64,000 nucleotides of DNA from Nesterenkonia lutea (GCF_014873955.1 NZ_JADBED010000001.1:2356001-2420000); one strand, 5' to 3'. Shown: positions 51,067-61,980, numbered from the stretch's first letter. The notes: generated by a model not told the origin, from the sequence alone. Made by a program: numbers and translations.

Positions 51067-51603
51067 TCAGCCGAGCAGGCGGTCGCGCAGCTCCCGCACA
51101 CGCAGGTGGATGTCGTCGCGGACAAGCTCCATGCGTTCGCGCCCCGTGATGCCGCGCGCACTGGGCTCGTCGACCTCCCAGCGCTCCACCTCCACGCCGT
51201 CGAGGTCCGGAACCTCAGCCTCGGCTCCGATGAGCACAACGTGCCCAGCCTCACGCATCGCCTCGGGCGTCAGCTGCGTCGGAGTCTCTCCCGTGATGTC
51301 GGCTCCGATGTCCTGCAGGACCTCCGCAGAGAGCGCGTTGATCTCAGATCCTGGCTGCGTCCCGGCGGAGGAGACGAGGACGGCACCTTCTTCTCCCGCG
51401 ACGGCGAGGTCATGCCGCAGCAGTCCGGCCGCCATCTGGGACTTGCCGCCGTTCTTGACACAGACGAAGAGCACAGCAGGAGCCTCGGTGCGCGGAGCGG
51501 GAACTGCCACCGGTGCGACCTCCTCCTCGGCGGCGCGAACTGGCCGCTCGGCGGGGTGCGTGGATGATGCGTCCTGGCTGCTCGCTGCTGCTGGTTCCGT
51601 CAC
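51067..51603 (-). CDS. arsC: Arsenate reductase / low-MW phosphatase-like protein
   Basis: A 178-residue protein. The first ~43 residues are a disordered Ala/Pro/Glu-rich extension. The rest is an LMW-PTP fold: VLFVCVKNGGKSQMAAGLLR holds the P-loop, and the acid motif is near the C-terminus (WEVDEPSARGITGRERME). The P-loop is C-x5-K-S rather than C-x5-R-S, as the Arg that binds the oxyanion is Lys. The second and third cysteines of thioredoxin-coupled ArsC are absent, which suggests mycothiol-coupled chemistry or a different activity. Its GTG start overlaps the arsR stop (GTGA), so it belongs to the arsenic regulon. Confidence 0.7.
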   Translation of the reverse strand: MTEPAAASSQDASSTHPAERPVRAAEEEVAPVAVPAPRTEAPAVLFVCVKNGGKSQMAAGLLRHDLAVAGEEGAVLVSSAGTQPGSEINALSAEVLQDIGADITGETPTQLTPEAMREAGHVVLIGAEAEVPDLDGVEVERWEVDEPSARGITGRERMELVRDDIHLRVRELRDRLLG

Positions 51604-51938
51604 CGGGCGGTCCTCTCGGTCATGGCATTGAAGAGTCTGGGCAGGGCACCCTGCACGACAGAATAGTAGGACCAGGTCCCCCGCTTCTCGCGGGTGAGGA
51701 ACCCGGCGTCGACAAGGACCTTCAGATGGTGGGACACCGTGGGCTGGCCCAGCCCGAGCGGCTCGGTGAGGTCACAGACGCAGGCTTCCCGCTTCTCCTC
51801 CGCGGCGATCAGCGTCAGCAGCGTGATCCGGTGCGGGTCAGCGAGCGCCTTGAATCCTGCGGCGAGCTCGGCAGCCTCTTCCGGATCCAGTGAGACGCTG
51901 GCCGTCATGGGAGTCTGACAGTCGGTCTGGAGGGTCAT
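51600..51938 (-). CDS. arsR: ArsR-family metalloregulator
   Basis: A 112-residue winged-helix repressor: FKALADPHRITLLTLIAAEE, then the metal-site helix REACVCDLTEPLGLGQPTVS (CVCDL, the classic ArsR cysteine pair) and recognition helix QPTVSHHLKVLVDAGFLTRE, then the wing KRGTWSYYSVV. It should release DNA on binding As(III)/Sb(III). The start is ATG 51938. It autoregulates and controls the divergent acr3-arsC genes from the 113-nt shared promoter region. Confidence 0.9.
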   Translation of the reverse strand: MTLQTDCQTPMTASVSLDPEEAAELAAGFKALADPHRITLLTLIAAEEKREACVCDLTEPLGLGQPTVSHHLKVLVDAGFLTREKRGTWSYYSVVQGALPRLFNAMTERTAR

Positions 51939-51983
51939 CGCAGCTCCTGGATTCTCAAGTGCAGTGCGGCCGCGCCGCATGGA

Positions 51984-52013
51984 TTGACATCTGTCGATGT
52001 TTCTGAGGATACT
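51984..52013 (+). promoter_or_regulatory. Promoter/ArsR operator of the divergent ars genes
   Basis: A plus-strand promoter with -35 TTGACA (51984-51989), an 18-nt spacer and -10 GATACT (52008-52013). The spacer contains ACATC-TGTC-GATGT, an imperfect inverted repeat of the kind ArsR binds. A repressor there would block both directions. Confidence 0.6.
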
Positions 52014-52051
52014 CGTTGCATCGAAGCTTGTCGATCCGTTCAGGAGACCCC

Positions 52052-53179
52052 GTGAGTCAGTCTGCTCCACCCATGCCCAACACCTCAGCTGTCGTGGCCA
52101 AGCTCTCGGTCCTGGACCGATTCCTGCCGGTGTGGATCCTCGCCGCCATGGCGCTGGGGCTCGCGCTGGGCGCCGTCGTCCCTCAGGTGGGCACCGCCAT
52201 GGAGTCCATGGAGGTCGCCGGAGTCTCACTGCCCATCGCCATCGGACTGCTGGTGATGATGTACCCCGTGCTGGCCAAGGTCCGCTATGACGAGACCGGC
52301 AGGGTCCTGACGGACAAGAAGCTCGTGGTCACCTCGCTGCTGATCAACTGGCTGCTGGCCCCCGCCTTCATGTTCGCGCTGGCCTGGGCCTTCCTCCCCG
52401 ACCTGCCGGAGTACCGGACGGGCCTGATCATCGTGGGACTTGCTCGCTGCATCGCCATGGTGCTGATCTGGAACGATCTGGCCTGCGGTGATCGCGAGGC
52501 AGCCGCGGTGCTCGTCGCGATCAACTCGGTGTTCCAGGTGTTCATGTTCGGTGTGCTCGGCTGGTTCTACCTCCAGGTCCTGCCCGGCTGGCTGGGGCTG
52601 GAGACCACCTCCGCTGAATTCTCCGTCGCTGCGATCACCATCTCCGTCCTCGTCTTCCTGGGCATACCGCTCGTGGCCGGCTTCCTCACCCGCACCTTCG
52701 GCGAGCGCGTGCGGGGCCGTGAATGGTACGAGACCACGGTCCTGCCGAAGATCGGACCCTGGGCCCTCTACGGCCTGCTCTTCACGATCGTGGTGCTCTT
52801 CGCCCTGCAGGGTGAACAGGTGCTGACCAACCCGATGGACGTGGTCCGGATCGCCCTGCCGCTGCTGGTCTACTTCGTGGTCATCTTCGGCGCCTCGATG
52901 CTCATCGGCTGGATGCTGCGCATGGGCTACGAGCGCACCACCACGCTGTCCTTCACGGCCGCCGGAAACAACTTCGAGCTCGCCATCGCCGTGTCCATCG
53001 CCACCTTCGGCGCGACCAGCGGCCAGGCCCTCGCCGGCGTCGTGGGTCCGCTCATCGAGGTGCCGGTGCTCGTCGCCCTGGTCTACGTCGCCCTGTGGAC
53101 CCGCCGGTTCTTCACCGGCTCGAACACTCCCGCCGCCCAGGAGAGCGCGATCGCCGGGGCCGCCCCCACCACGCTCTGA
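52052..53179 (+). CDS. acr3: Arsenite efflux transporter, ACR3 family
   Basis: A 375-residue protein with ten predicted helices. Key ACR3 features: LLINWLLAPAFMFALAWAFL, GLIIVGLARCIAMVLIWNDL with the conserved Cys that binds As(III), DREAAAVLVAINSVFQV, and the C-terminal AAGNNFELAIAVSIATFG with the conserved Glu. It should export As(III) in exchange for protons. GTG 52052 follows AGGAG by 6 nt. It is followed after 60 nt by arsC with a strong ribosome-binding site, one operon. Confidence 0.95.
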   Translation: MSQSAPPMPNTSAVVAKLSVLDRFLPVWILAAMALGLALGAVVPQVGTAMESMEVAGVSLPIAIGLLVMMYPVLAKVRYDETGRVLTDKKLVVTSLLINWLLAPAFMFALAWAFLPDLPEYRTGLIIVGLARCIAMVLIWNDLACGDREAAAVLVAINSVFQVFMFGVLGWFYLQVLPGWLGLETTSAEFSVAAITISVLVFLGIPLVAGFLTRTFGERVRGREWYETTVLPKIGPWALYGLLFTIVVLFALQGEQVLTNPMDVVRIALPLLVYFVVIFGASMLIGWMLRMGYERTTTLSFTAAGNNFELAIAVSIATFGATSGQALAGVVGPLIEVPVLVALVYVALWTRRFFTGSNTPAAQESAIAGAAPTTL

Positions 53180-53239
53180 CCCCCTTTCCCCGTCGAGATC
53201 GTCTGCCGCCGAATCACCCACCTTTCCAGGAGGAACGTC

Positions 53240-53650
53240 ATGAGCACCGAGAAGCCCACCGTCCTGTTCGTCTGCGTCCACAATGCCGGCCGCTCCCAGA
53301 TGGCCGCCGGATTCCTGCGCGAGATCGCCGGGGACTCCATCCAGGTCTTCTCCGGCGGCACCCAGCCGGCAGACTCCGTGAACAGCACTGCCGTCGAGGC
53401 CATGGCCGAGGTGGGCATCGACATCTCCAAGAACATCCCCGACAAGCTCTCGCCGTACACCGTGCAACAGTCTGATGTCGTCGTGACCATGGGCTGCGGA
53501 GACGACTGCCCGTTCTACCCGGGGAAGCGCTATGAGGACTGGAAGCTCGATGATCCGGCCGGTCAGAGCATAGAGAAGGTGCGCGTGATCCGCGATGACA
53601 TCCGGGGACGCGTGCGCGAGCTGCTCGGCACGCTGAACGTCACGGTCTGA
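53240..53650 (+). CDS. arsC: Arsenate reductase ArsC, LMW-PTP type
   Basis: A 136-residue cytoplasmic enzyme. The P-loop FVCVHNAGRSQMAAGFL has the nucleophilic Cys and the conserved Arg-Ser, and the acid region VTMGCGDDCPFYPGKRYEDW with DDPAGQS has the catalytic Asp. This resembles the mycothiol/mycoredoxin-dependent ArsC1/ArsC2 of Corynebacterium. It reduces As(V) to As(III) for export by the Acr3 pump encoded upstream. AGGAGG precedes ATG 53240. Unlike the arsC-like protein at 51067 it has a fully canonical P-loop. Confidence 0.9.
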   Translation: MSTEKPTVLFVCVHNAGRSQMAAGFLREIAGDSIQVFSGGTQPADSVNSTAVEAMAEVGIDISKNIPDKLSPYTVQQSDVVVTMGCGDDCPFYPGKRYEDWKLDDPAGQSIEKVRVIRDDIRGRVRELLGTLNVTV

Positions 53651-53697
53651 TCCCACGCCGCGCCGCTGCTCGAGCCACGGCAGCCGCCGGGAGTCTC

Positions 53698-53703
53698 TAG
53701 ACT
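53698..53703 (+). promoter_or_regulatory. Leaderless -10 box (TAGACT)
   Basis: TAGACT ends one base before an ATG at 53705, too close to be transcribed, and 7 nt before ATG 53711. It therefore selects 53711 as the mutY start. Confidence 0.55.
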
Positions 53704-53710
53704 CATGGCG

Positions 53711-54673
53711 ATGAAAGCCGCCGCACCGAACCCTGCCTCCACCACGTCCGCACGCGCTGATATCAGCTTCACCCCCGAGCCCACGCTGGTCCATGATCGC
53801 GTGATCGAGTGGTTCGAGGAGCATGCCCGGACGCTGCCCTGGCGGGAGCCGGACTGCACCCCCTGGGGCGTGATGGTCAGCGAGATCATGCTGCAGCAGA
53901 CCCCCGTGGTGCGGGTGCTTCCGCGCTGGCAGGAATGGATGCGACGCTGGCCGCGCCCGGCGGATCTGGCGGCGGCGCCGGTCGCTGAGATTCTGCGGGC
54001 CTGGGATCGGCTGGGCTATCCGCGCCGCGCGCTGCGTCTGCAGGCCGCCGCTCAGGCGATGGTGGACGACCACGGCGGGGAGGTTCCCGGCACCGCTGAC
54101 GAGCTGCGGAGACTTCCCGGAGTGGGCGAGTACACCGCCGCCGCTGTGGCCTGCTTCGCGTTCAACCAGCCCGAGGTCGTGGTGGACACCAACATCCGCA
54201 GGGTCCACGCGCGGGCCTTCACCGGCCATGCCCTGCCGGGCAAGACCTACACCTCGGCGCAGCGACGACTGGCCCACGACCTGATGCCGGCCACAGCCTC
54301 TGACGACGGGGCCACGGCCTGCGCCTGGAACGCCTCGGTCATGGAGCTGGGCGCGCTGATCTGCACCGCGCGTGCTCCACAGTGTGAGGTGTGCCCGGTG
54401 GCGGACCTCTGCGCCTGGCGCACCGCAGGTTCGCCGGCGCCCACCGAGGAGCAGCAGACCAAGGGGCAGGCCTGGGCGGGCACTGACCGACAGGTGCGTG
54501 GGGCGATCATGGCAGCGCTGCGCACCTCGGCGGCGGTGCCGCGCGCGGAGCTCCTGGACGGGCTGGCGCTGCCCGAGGCATCAGCTCAGCAGCGCTCCCG
54601 GTGTCTCGATTCGCTGATCACCGACGGGCTGGCCGCACAGGCCGGAGACCGCGTCAGCCTGCCCGGAGCCTAG
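53711..54673 (+). CDS. mutY: A/G-specific adenine DNA glycosylase MutY
   Basis: A 320-residue DNA repair enzyme that removes adenine mispaired with 8-oxoguanine. Catalytic Glu is in VSEIMLQQTPVVRVLPRW, helix-hairpin-helix LPGVGEYTAAAVACFAF, catalytic Asp VVVDTNIRRVHAR, and the [4Fe-4S] loop CTARAPQCEVCPVADLC (C-x6-C-x2-C-x5-C). The C-terminal 8-oxoG-recognition NUDIX-like domain is short, as is usual for actinobacterial MutY. The start is set at ATG 53711 by the TAGACT box. It is convergent with radA. Confidence 0.9.
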   Translation: MKAAAPNPASTTSARADISFTPEPTLVHDRVIEWFEEHARTLPWREPDCTPWGVMVSEIMLQQTPVVRVLPRWQEWMRRWPRPADLAAAPVAEILRAWDRLGYPRRALRLQAAAQAMVDDHGGEVPGTADELRRLPGVGEYTAAAVACFAFNQPEVVVDTNIRRVHARAFTGHALPGKTYTSAQRRLAHDLMPATASDDGATACAWNASVMELGALICTARAPQCEVCPVADLCAWRTAGSPAPTEEQQTKGQAWAGTDRQVRGAIMAALRTSAAVPRAELLDGLALPEASAQQRSRCLDSLITDGLAAQAGDRVSLPGA

Positions 54674-54728
54674 GTCCCGACCATCCGTGCCCGGCGGCGC
54701 TGCTCCGCTGGGCAGGGATCAGCTCGGC

Positions 54729-56177
54729 TCAGTCGGACTGGCCTGCGCCTGACTGACCTGCGCCTGACTGCCCTCCGTCGAGGACCAGGCTCAGCGCCTC
54801 GGTGAGCGATCCCACCTCGCGGATGCGCATGCCCTCGGGCACCGCCTCCTTCTCGGTCCCGGTGGACCGGCGCGGAACGATGGCGTGGGTGAAGCCCAGC
54901 CGCTGGGCCTCCTCCAGGCGCTGGCGCAGGCCGGGCACCGGGCGGACCTCACCAGCCAGACCGACCTCGCCGAAGGCCACGAACCTGTTCGGCAGCGGCT
55001 TCTCCAGCGCCGCCGAGGCCACCGCAAGCGCGATCGAGAGGTCCGCCGCAGGCTCGGTGATCTTGACTCCCCCGACCGTCGCCACATAGGCCTCCGACTT
55101 CATCAGGGCGGTCAGCTTCGCGCGACGCTGGAGCACCGCCAGGAGCATCGAGACCCGAGGAGAGTCCAGCCCGGAGACGGCGCGGCGGGGCTGGGCGGCC
55201 TGGGACTCGGCGACCAGGGCCTGGACCTCGGCGGTCAGCGGGCGTCGTCCTTCCAGCGTGATGGTGATGCAGGTGCCCGGCACGCGTTCGGTCATCGCGG
55301 AGACGAACAGCCCGCTGGGATCAGCCAGGGAGGTCAGTCCGTCCTCATTGAGATCGAAGCAGCCCACGTCATCGGTGGGCCCGTAGCGGTTCTTCACCGC
55401 GCGGAGCAGTCGCAGCCGCGAGTGCCGGTCACCTTCGAACTGACAGACCACGTCCACCAGATGCTCGAGCATCCGGGGCCCGGCGATGTTGCCATCCTTG
55501 GTGACATGTCCCACCAGGATGGTGGTCATGTTCTTGCGCTTGGCGGCCTCGATCATCGAGGCGGTGACCTCACGGATCTGCGTGACTCCCCCCGCGGCGC
55601 CGTCCACCTCCGCCGAGGAGAAGGTCTGCACCGAGTCCATGATGGTCAGCTGGGGGGAGAGCTTCTCGACCTGGCCCAGCGCCTGGCCCAGATCCGACTC
55701 GGCCGCGAGGTAGAGCCCGTCCGAGATCGCATCGATGCGCTCGGCACGCTTCTTGACCTGCGCCGCAGACTCCTCGCCGGTCATGTACAGCACCGGTGAG
55801 CCGGTGTGTGCGCGGGCCACGGCGGCGGCCACCTGGAGCAGCAGCGTGGACTTGCCGACACCGGGCTCCCCCGCCATGAGGATCACGGCACCGGGCACCA
55901 GCCCGCCGCCGAGGACTCGATCCAGCTCCCCGATGGAGGTGGGCCTGAACTCGGCCTCCGAGGCGTCCACCTCATGGATGACTCTGGCCGGGGCAGCGAG
56001 CTGGCTGGCCGCGGTCGTCCGGGCGGTGACCTGGCCCTTCTCCTGGACTGAGCCCCAGGCCTGGCATTCGGGGCAGCGTCCCACCCACTTGACGGTCTGC
56101 CAGCCGCATTCGGTGCATTCGAAGGCCGGGGACCCCTTGGAGCGGGAGCTGCTCCGTGCAGCGGTGCGAGTTGCCAT
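54729..56177 (-). CDS. radA: DNA repair ATPase RadA (Sms)
   Basis: A 482-residue RecA-like protein for branch migration in recombination. The N-terminal zinc finger is CTECGWQTVKWVGRCPEC (Cys 21, 24, 35 and 38). Walker A is MAGEPGVGKSTLLLQ, the RadA-specific motif is VKNRYGPTDDVGCFD, and the C-terminal Lon-like domain contains LSIALAVASAALEKPL. A TAACGT box 6 nt before ATG 56177 supports the start. The C-terminus ends in a short QSGAG repeat (SGAGQSGAGQSD), which probably varies by slippage. Length is normal. Confidence 0.95.
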   Translation of the reverse strand: MATRTAARSSSRSKGSPAFECTECGWQTVKWVGRCPECQAWGSVQEKGQVTARTTAASQLAAPARVIHEVDASEAEFRPTSIGELDRVLGGGLVPGAVILMAGEPGVGKSTLLLQVAAAVARAHTGSPVLYMTGEESAAQVKKRAERIDAISDGLYLAAESDLGQALGQVEKLSPQLTIMDSVQTFSSAEVDGAAGGVTQIREVTASMIEAAKRKNMTTILVGHVTKDGNIAGPRMLEHLVDVVCQFEGDRHSRLRLLRAVKNRYGPTDDVGCFDLNEDGLTSLADPSGLFVSAMTERVPGTCITITLEGRRPLTAEVQALVAESQAAQPRRAVSGLDSPRVSMLLAVLQRRAKLTALMKSEAYVATVGGVKITEPAADLSIALAVASAALEKPLPNRFVAFGEVGLAGEVRPVPGLRQRLEEAQRLGFTHAIVPRRSTGTEKEAVPEGMRIREVGSLTEALSLVLDGGQSGAGQSGAGQSD

Positions 56178-56183
56178 GCCCCT

Positions 56184-56189
56184 ACGTTA
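56184..56189 (-). promoter_or_regulatory. Leaderless -10 box (TAACGT)
   Basis: Minus strand TAACGT, 6 nt (AGGGGC), ATG 56177. Confidence 0.5.
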
Positions 56190-56319
56190 CCGCCGGGCCA
56201 TGACATGTTCCGGCGCATCCAGCGGGACGCCGTACGATGCTCGGAGCGGGGCTGCGTCGCACCTGACCAGGGTGATCGGCATCCTCGCGCCCCCCCCTGC
56301 CGCCCACCCCAGGAGACTC

Positions 56320-56778
56320 GTGTTCCGCTCCCCCAAGATCTTCTTCCGCGTGATGGCCTTCGCCGAGGCCGTCTCCTGGACACTGCTCATCGGTGGGATG
56401 ATCCTGCGGGCCACCAGCGGCCTGGACGTCGCCGTGAGCATCGGCGGCGGCATCCACGGCTTCGTGTTCCTGGCCTACGCCGCCACCGCGGTGATCGTCG
56501 CGAAGAACCAGCGCTGGCCGGGCGGACCCACGGCGATCGCGCTGATCAGCGCCGTCATCCCCTATGCCACGGTGCCGGTGGACCTCTGGCTCAAGCGCAG
56601 CGATCGGCTCGACGGACCATGGCGCACCCGGGCCACGGCCGACCCCCGTGATCACAGCTGGCACGACCGCGCCCTGCGGGTGCTGCTGAACCGGCCCGCG
56701 CTCATCGGTGGTGCGCTGGCCGCCGTCGTCGTCCTGGTCTTCATCGCCCTGCTGGTGATCGGCCCTCCGGGCTCCTAG
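56320..56778 (+). CDS. DUF3817 integral membrane protein
   Basis: A 152-residue protein with four hydrophobic helices (FFRVMAFAEAVSWTLLIGGM, IGGGIHGFVFLAYAATAVIV, TAIALISAVIPYATVPVDLW and ALIGGALAAVVVLVFIALLV). The order and the GGGIHGFVF block match DUF3817, a family found in many actinobacteria, often near guaA or clpC/radA. Its function is unknown. GTG 56320 is chosen because AGGAG precedes it; the frame is open much further upstream but only as antisense of radA. It is convergent with clpC, across a hairpin. Confidence 0.75.
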   Translation: MFRSPKIFFRVMAFAEAVSWTLLIGGMILRATSGLDVAVSIGGGIHGFVFLAYAATAVIVAKNQRWPGGPTAIALISAVIPYATVPVDLWLKRSDRLDGPWRTRATADPRDHSWHDRALRVLLNRPALIGGALAAVVVLVFIALLVIGPPGS

Positions 56779-56850
56779 CCGGGGACGGGGACCTCGCGCC
56801 AGGTCCGGCAGGCTTCGGGTCCCCGGGAGGCCGTCTGCACGGCGGCGGAC

Positions 56851-56894
56851 ATGAGTGAAGCGCCGCCGGAAGATTCCGACGGCGCTTCACTCAT
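56851..56894. terminator. Bidirectional terminator hairpin
   Basis: 15-bp perfect arms ATGAGTGAAGCGCCG (56851-56865) / CGGCGCTTCACTCAT (56880-56894), with an inner CGG...CCG pair, between DUF3817 (+) and clpC (-). Confidence 0.75.
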
Positions 56895-56951
56895 CTGCGG
56901 CCCGGGGCCTGGCCTGGGGCAGATCCCCGTTCGGGGCCCGGACCGCGGGGA

Positions 56952-59468
<2,517 letters not shown>

Positions 59469-59569
59469 AGCCACAGACACTCCTAGCGTTGGTGCTCTGC
59501 CTCAAGGCTACGGGCCTTCAGCGGCCCCGTCGCCGCTGTTCGCCATAGGGGAAAGTTCCGTCCGACATG

Positions 59570-59612
59570 CGTGGAGCCCGGGAGCAGCGCGATGCTGCTT
59601 CCGGGCTCCACG
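59570..59612 (-). terminator. Terminator of lsr2
   Basis: A nested stem-loop: CGTGGAGCCCGG (59570-59581) / CCGGGCTCCACG (59601-59612) with an inner AGCAGC/GCTGCT stem, 24 nt beyond the lsr2 stop. Confidence 0.75.
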
Positions 59613-59636
59613 CGTCACGGCGAGGGTTCGCGGGAC

Positions 59637-59939
59637 CTATCGCTTCTTGGCGTTGCGGTAGGCCTCGACGATGTCGCGGTGCAGACGACCCCTGCTGGAG
59701 ACCTGATATCCGTTCTTCACGGCCCAGTCACGGATCTGGCGCGCTTCGTTCTGGGGTGAGGGCGGAGCGATCGCCCGGCCCTTGCGGATGTATTTCTTCA
59801 GCGTCTCGCGCAGCTCTCTCGCGTGGTCATCACTGAGATCTATCTCATAAAACCGGGAGTCCAGGCCGAATGTGACCGTCTCCTTTGCTTCGCTTCCGTC
59901 AAGATCATCGACGAGAACCACTTCTACCTTTTGGGCCAT
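59637..59939 (-). CDS. lsr2: Lsr2 nucleoid-associated protein
   Basis: A 100-residue xenogeneic silencer and DNA-bridging protein. The N-terminal dimerisation domain reads AQKVEVVLVDDLDGSEAKET with VTFGLDSRFYEIDLSDDHA. The C-terminal DNA-binding domain contains IRDWAVKNGYQVSSRGRLHR, where RGR is the AT-hook-like minor-groove motif. ATG 59939 is chosen to match family starts (MAQKVEVV). The upstream region is richer in A/T than its surroundings, consistent with autoregulation by Lsr2. It lies between clpC and lysS, a common actinobacterial arrangement. Confidence 0.95.
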   Translation of the reverse strand: MAQKVEVVLVDDLDGSEAKETVTFGLDSRFYEIDLSDDHARELRETLKKYIRKGRAIAPPSPQNEARQIRDWAVKNGYQVSSRGRLHRDIVEAYRNAKKR

Positions 59940-60162
59940 TTCAAACACCTCACTGCTCACTCACACGCCGGGAGTCAATCGAACTCATCTCTTTCGGCGC
60001 TTTTCGCACGGCGACAGACCAAGAACGATCTATGTATCTCTGAGTATTTCAAGAAATACAATTGACGGTCAAGCTGGAAGCATTCAGGGTTTTCCCAGCT
60101 GGGAAGATATTTTCGACCGGCGACCTGGTTGTTCAACCCGCACGGTCAGGGCGGATTCTTTT
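59940..60162. other. AT-richer upstream region of lsr2
   Basis: 223 nt with several A/T-rich runs (for example around 59990-60065 and 60100-60125), unlike the rest of the window. Likely promoter and Lsr2-binding DNA; no gene recognised. Confidence 0.4.
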
Positions 60163-60372
60163 TCAGTGCGGACTCGCCGAGGAGGCCGCCGGCCCCTGCC
60201 GGGTCTCGTGCCGGCGCTCCCCGGCCTGGTGAGAGGCGTCCTCGCGCACCTGCGCCTCGGCCGCACGCTCACTGCGATCGGCGCGGAAGATGGCGCGCAT
60301 CGCCATCCAGAAGACCAGACCCACCCCTATCGAGGGAGCAAGAACTTCAAAGTATGTCCAGAAGTTTTCCAT
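60163..60372 (-). CDS. Small single-pass membrane protein
   Basis: A 69-residue protein with one N-terminal transmembrane helix (FEVLAPSIGVGLVFWMAMRA) and a charged cytoplasmic tail (IFRADRSERAAEAQVRED...RRHETRQGPAA). Small proteins of this shape are encoded between lysS and lsr2 in many Micrococcales, which supports it as a real gene. Its function is unknown. The start is ATG 60372. Confidence 0.65.
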   Translation of the reverse strand: MENFWTYFEVLAPSIGVGLVFWMAMRAIFRADRSERAAEAQVREDASHQAGERRHETRQGPAASSASPH

Positions 60373-60450
60373 TAAATTCCTTGCTTACATTCAGGTTTTA
60401 TCTCAGATGAGCGGCGGTCAGCGCCAGGCTACACCCCCACGGGGGAAGCG

Positions 60451-61980
60451 TCAGCCCTGCGCCTCTGGCTTCAGGAGCGGGAACAGGATCGTCTCGCGGA
60501 TGCCTGCTCCGGTGAAGAGCATCACCAGTCGGTCGATGCCGAGGCCGATGCCACCCATCGGCGGGGCGCCGTACTCCAGGGCCCGCAGGAAATCCTCGTC
60601 GTGCTGCATGGCCTCGTCGTCGCCGGCGGCGGCCATTCGAGACTGCTCCACGAGACGCTCGCGCTGCAGCACCGGGTCGACAAGCTCGGAGAAGGCCGTG
60701 CCGCGTTCCATGCCTCCGATGACCAGGTCCCAGGCCTCGATGACCCCGGGCTTGTCACGGTGGGCCCGGGCGAGCGGCTGCGCGGCGGGTGGATAGTCGC
60801 AGACGAACGTCGGCTGGATCAGCTGCGGCTCCACGATCTCGCCGAAGAGCTCGATGACCAGCTTCTGCGCGTCCCAGTCCGGGTCGACGGAGACCTCCTG
60901 GGACTGCGCGATCTCGCGCAGCTGCTCCGCAGGGGTCTCGGGAGTGATCTCCCGACCCACCGCCTCGGACAGCGCCGGGTAGACGGAGAGCCACTTCCAT
61001 TCGCTGTCGAGATCGATGACGCCCTGCTCGGTCTCGATCTGCCGGCTCACGCCCGCGGCATCTGCCGCGCGGAGAATCATCTCGCGCATCCGTTCGGCCA
61101 TCACGTACATGTCCGCCCACGCCTCGTATGACTCGAGCGTGGTGAACTCCGGGGAATGGGTCGAGTCCACCCCTTCATTGCGAAAGACCCGACCGATCTC
61201 GAAGACCCGATCGATGCCGCCGACCACGGCGCGCTTGAGGTAGAGCTCTGTGGCGATGCGCAGCGTCATGTCCTGATCAAAGGCGTTGAGGTGCGTTTGG
61301 AAAGGACGCGCCTGTGCGCCGCCATGGATGAGCTGGAGCATGGGAGTCTCCACCTCCACGTAGCCGTGCCCGTGAAGGGTCTCGCGGATGGAGCGGGTCA
61401 CGGCGGCGCGCTGATAGACCATCTGCCGTGCTTCATCCCGGACGATCAGATCCGCATAGCGCTGGCGGACCCGGGTCTCCTCATTGAGCTCTGCGTGCAG
61501 CACCGGCAGCGGGCGCACCGACTTGGACGCGATCTCGAAGGAGCTCGCCATGATGGAGAGCTCTCCGCGGCGGGAGGCGATGACCTCCCCGGTGATGCGC
61601 ACATGGTCCCCGAGATCCACCAGGGACTTCCACTGGGCGAGCGCCTCCTCCCCGATCTCGGCCAGTGAGAGCATGGCCTGGAGGCGGGTGCCGCTGCCGT
61701 CGGGGCCGCCCTCCTGTAGCGTGGCGAAGCACAGCTTGCCGGTGTTGCGCACGAACATCACGCGTCCGGCCACCGAGACGATCTCTCCAGTGGAGGCGCC
61801 CGGCTCCAGCTCGGGGAAGCGCTCGCGCACCTCGGTCAGCGAGGCGGTGCGCTCGACCGTGACCGGATAGGGCTGGATCCCGCCTTCGAGCAGGCGCTCG
61901 CGCTTGTCCAGACGCACAGCGCGCTGGTCGTTGTTGTCGATGTCTCTTCTGCCGGCTGGGGCGGGATTCTGGTCAGTCAC
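60451..61980 (-). CDS. lysS: Lysyl-tRNA synthetase, class II
   Basis: A 509-residue enzyme that charges tRNA-Lys. An OB-fold anticodon-binding domain (about 60-165; VAGRVMFVRNTGKLCFATLQ) precedes the class II core: motif 1 around HGYVEVETPMLQ, motif 2 FEIGRVFRNEGVDSTHSPEF, and motif 3 MGGIGLGIDRLVMLFTGA. GTG 61980 lies 8 nt after a TAGAAT box. It is a normal-length, intact gene; a cognate tRNA-Lys gene is 18 kb away at 41,935. Confidence 0.95.
   Translation of the reverse strand: MTDQNPAPAGRRDIDNNDQRAVRLDKRERLLEGGIQPYPVTVERTASLTEVRERFPELEPGASTGEIVSVAGRVMFVRNTGKLCFATLQEGGPDGSGTRLQAMLSLAEIGEEALAQWKSLVDLGDHVRITGEVIASRRGELSIMASSFEIASKSVRPLPVLHAELNEETRVRQRYADLIVRDEARQMVYQRAAVTRSIRETLHGHGYVEVETPMLQLIHGGAQARPFQTHLNAFDQDMTLRIATELYLKRAVVGGIDRVFEIGRVFRNEGVDSTHSPEFTTLESYEAWADMYVMAERMREMILRAADAAGVSRQIETEQGVIDLDSEWKWLSVYPALSEAVGREITPETPAEQLREIAQSQEVSVDPDWDAQKLVIELFGEIVEPQLIQPTFVCDYPPAAQPLARAHRDKPGVIEAWDLVIGGMERGTAFSELVDPVLQRERLVEQSRMAAAGDDEAMQHDEDFLRALEYGAPPMGGIGLGIDRLVMLFTGAGIRETILFPLLKPEAQG

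Noticed and set aside
52226..54277. A 683-codon open frame on the minus strand across acr3, arsC and mutY
   Set aside because: It is antisense to three well-supported genes, has His/Gly/Asp-rich composition without domains, and arises from codon bias in high-GC DNA.
59940..60162. Small RNA gene in the AT-rich gap upstream of lsr2
   Set aside because: No clear promoter plus terminator pair; promoter or Lsr2-binding DNA is a simpler reading.
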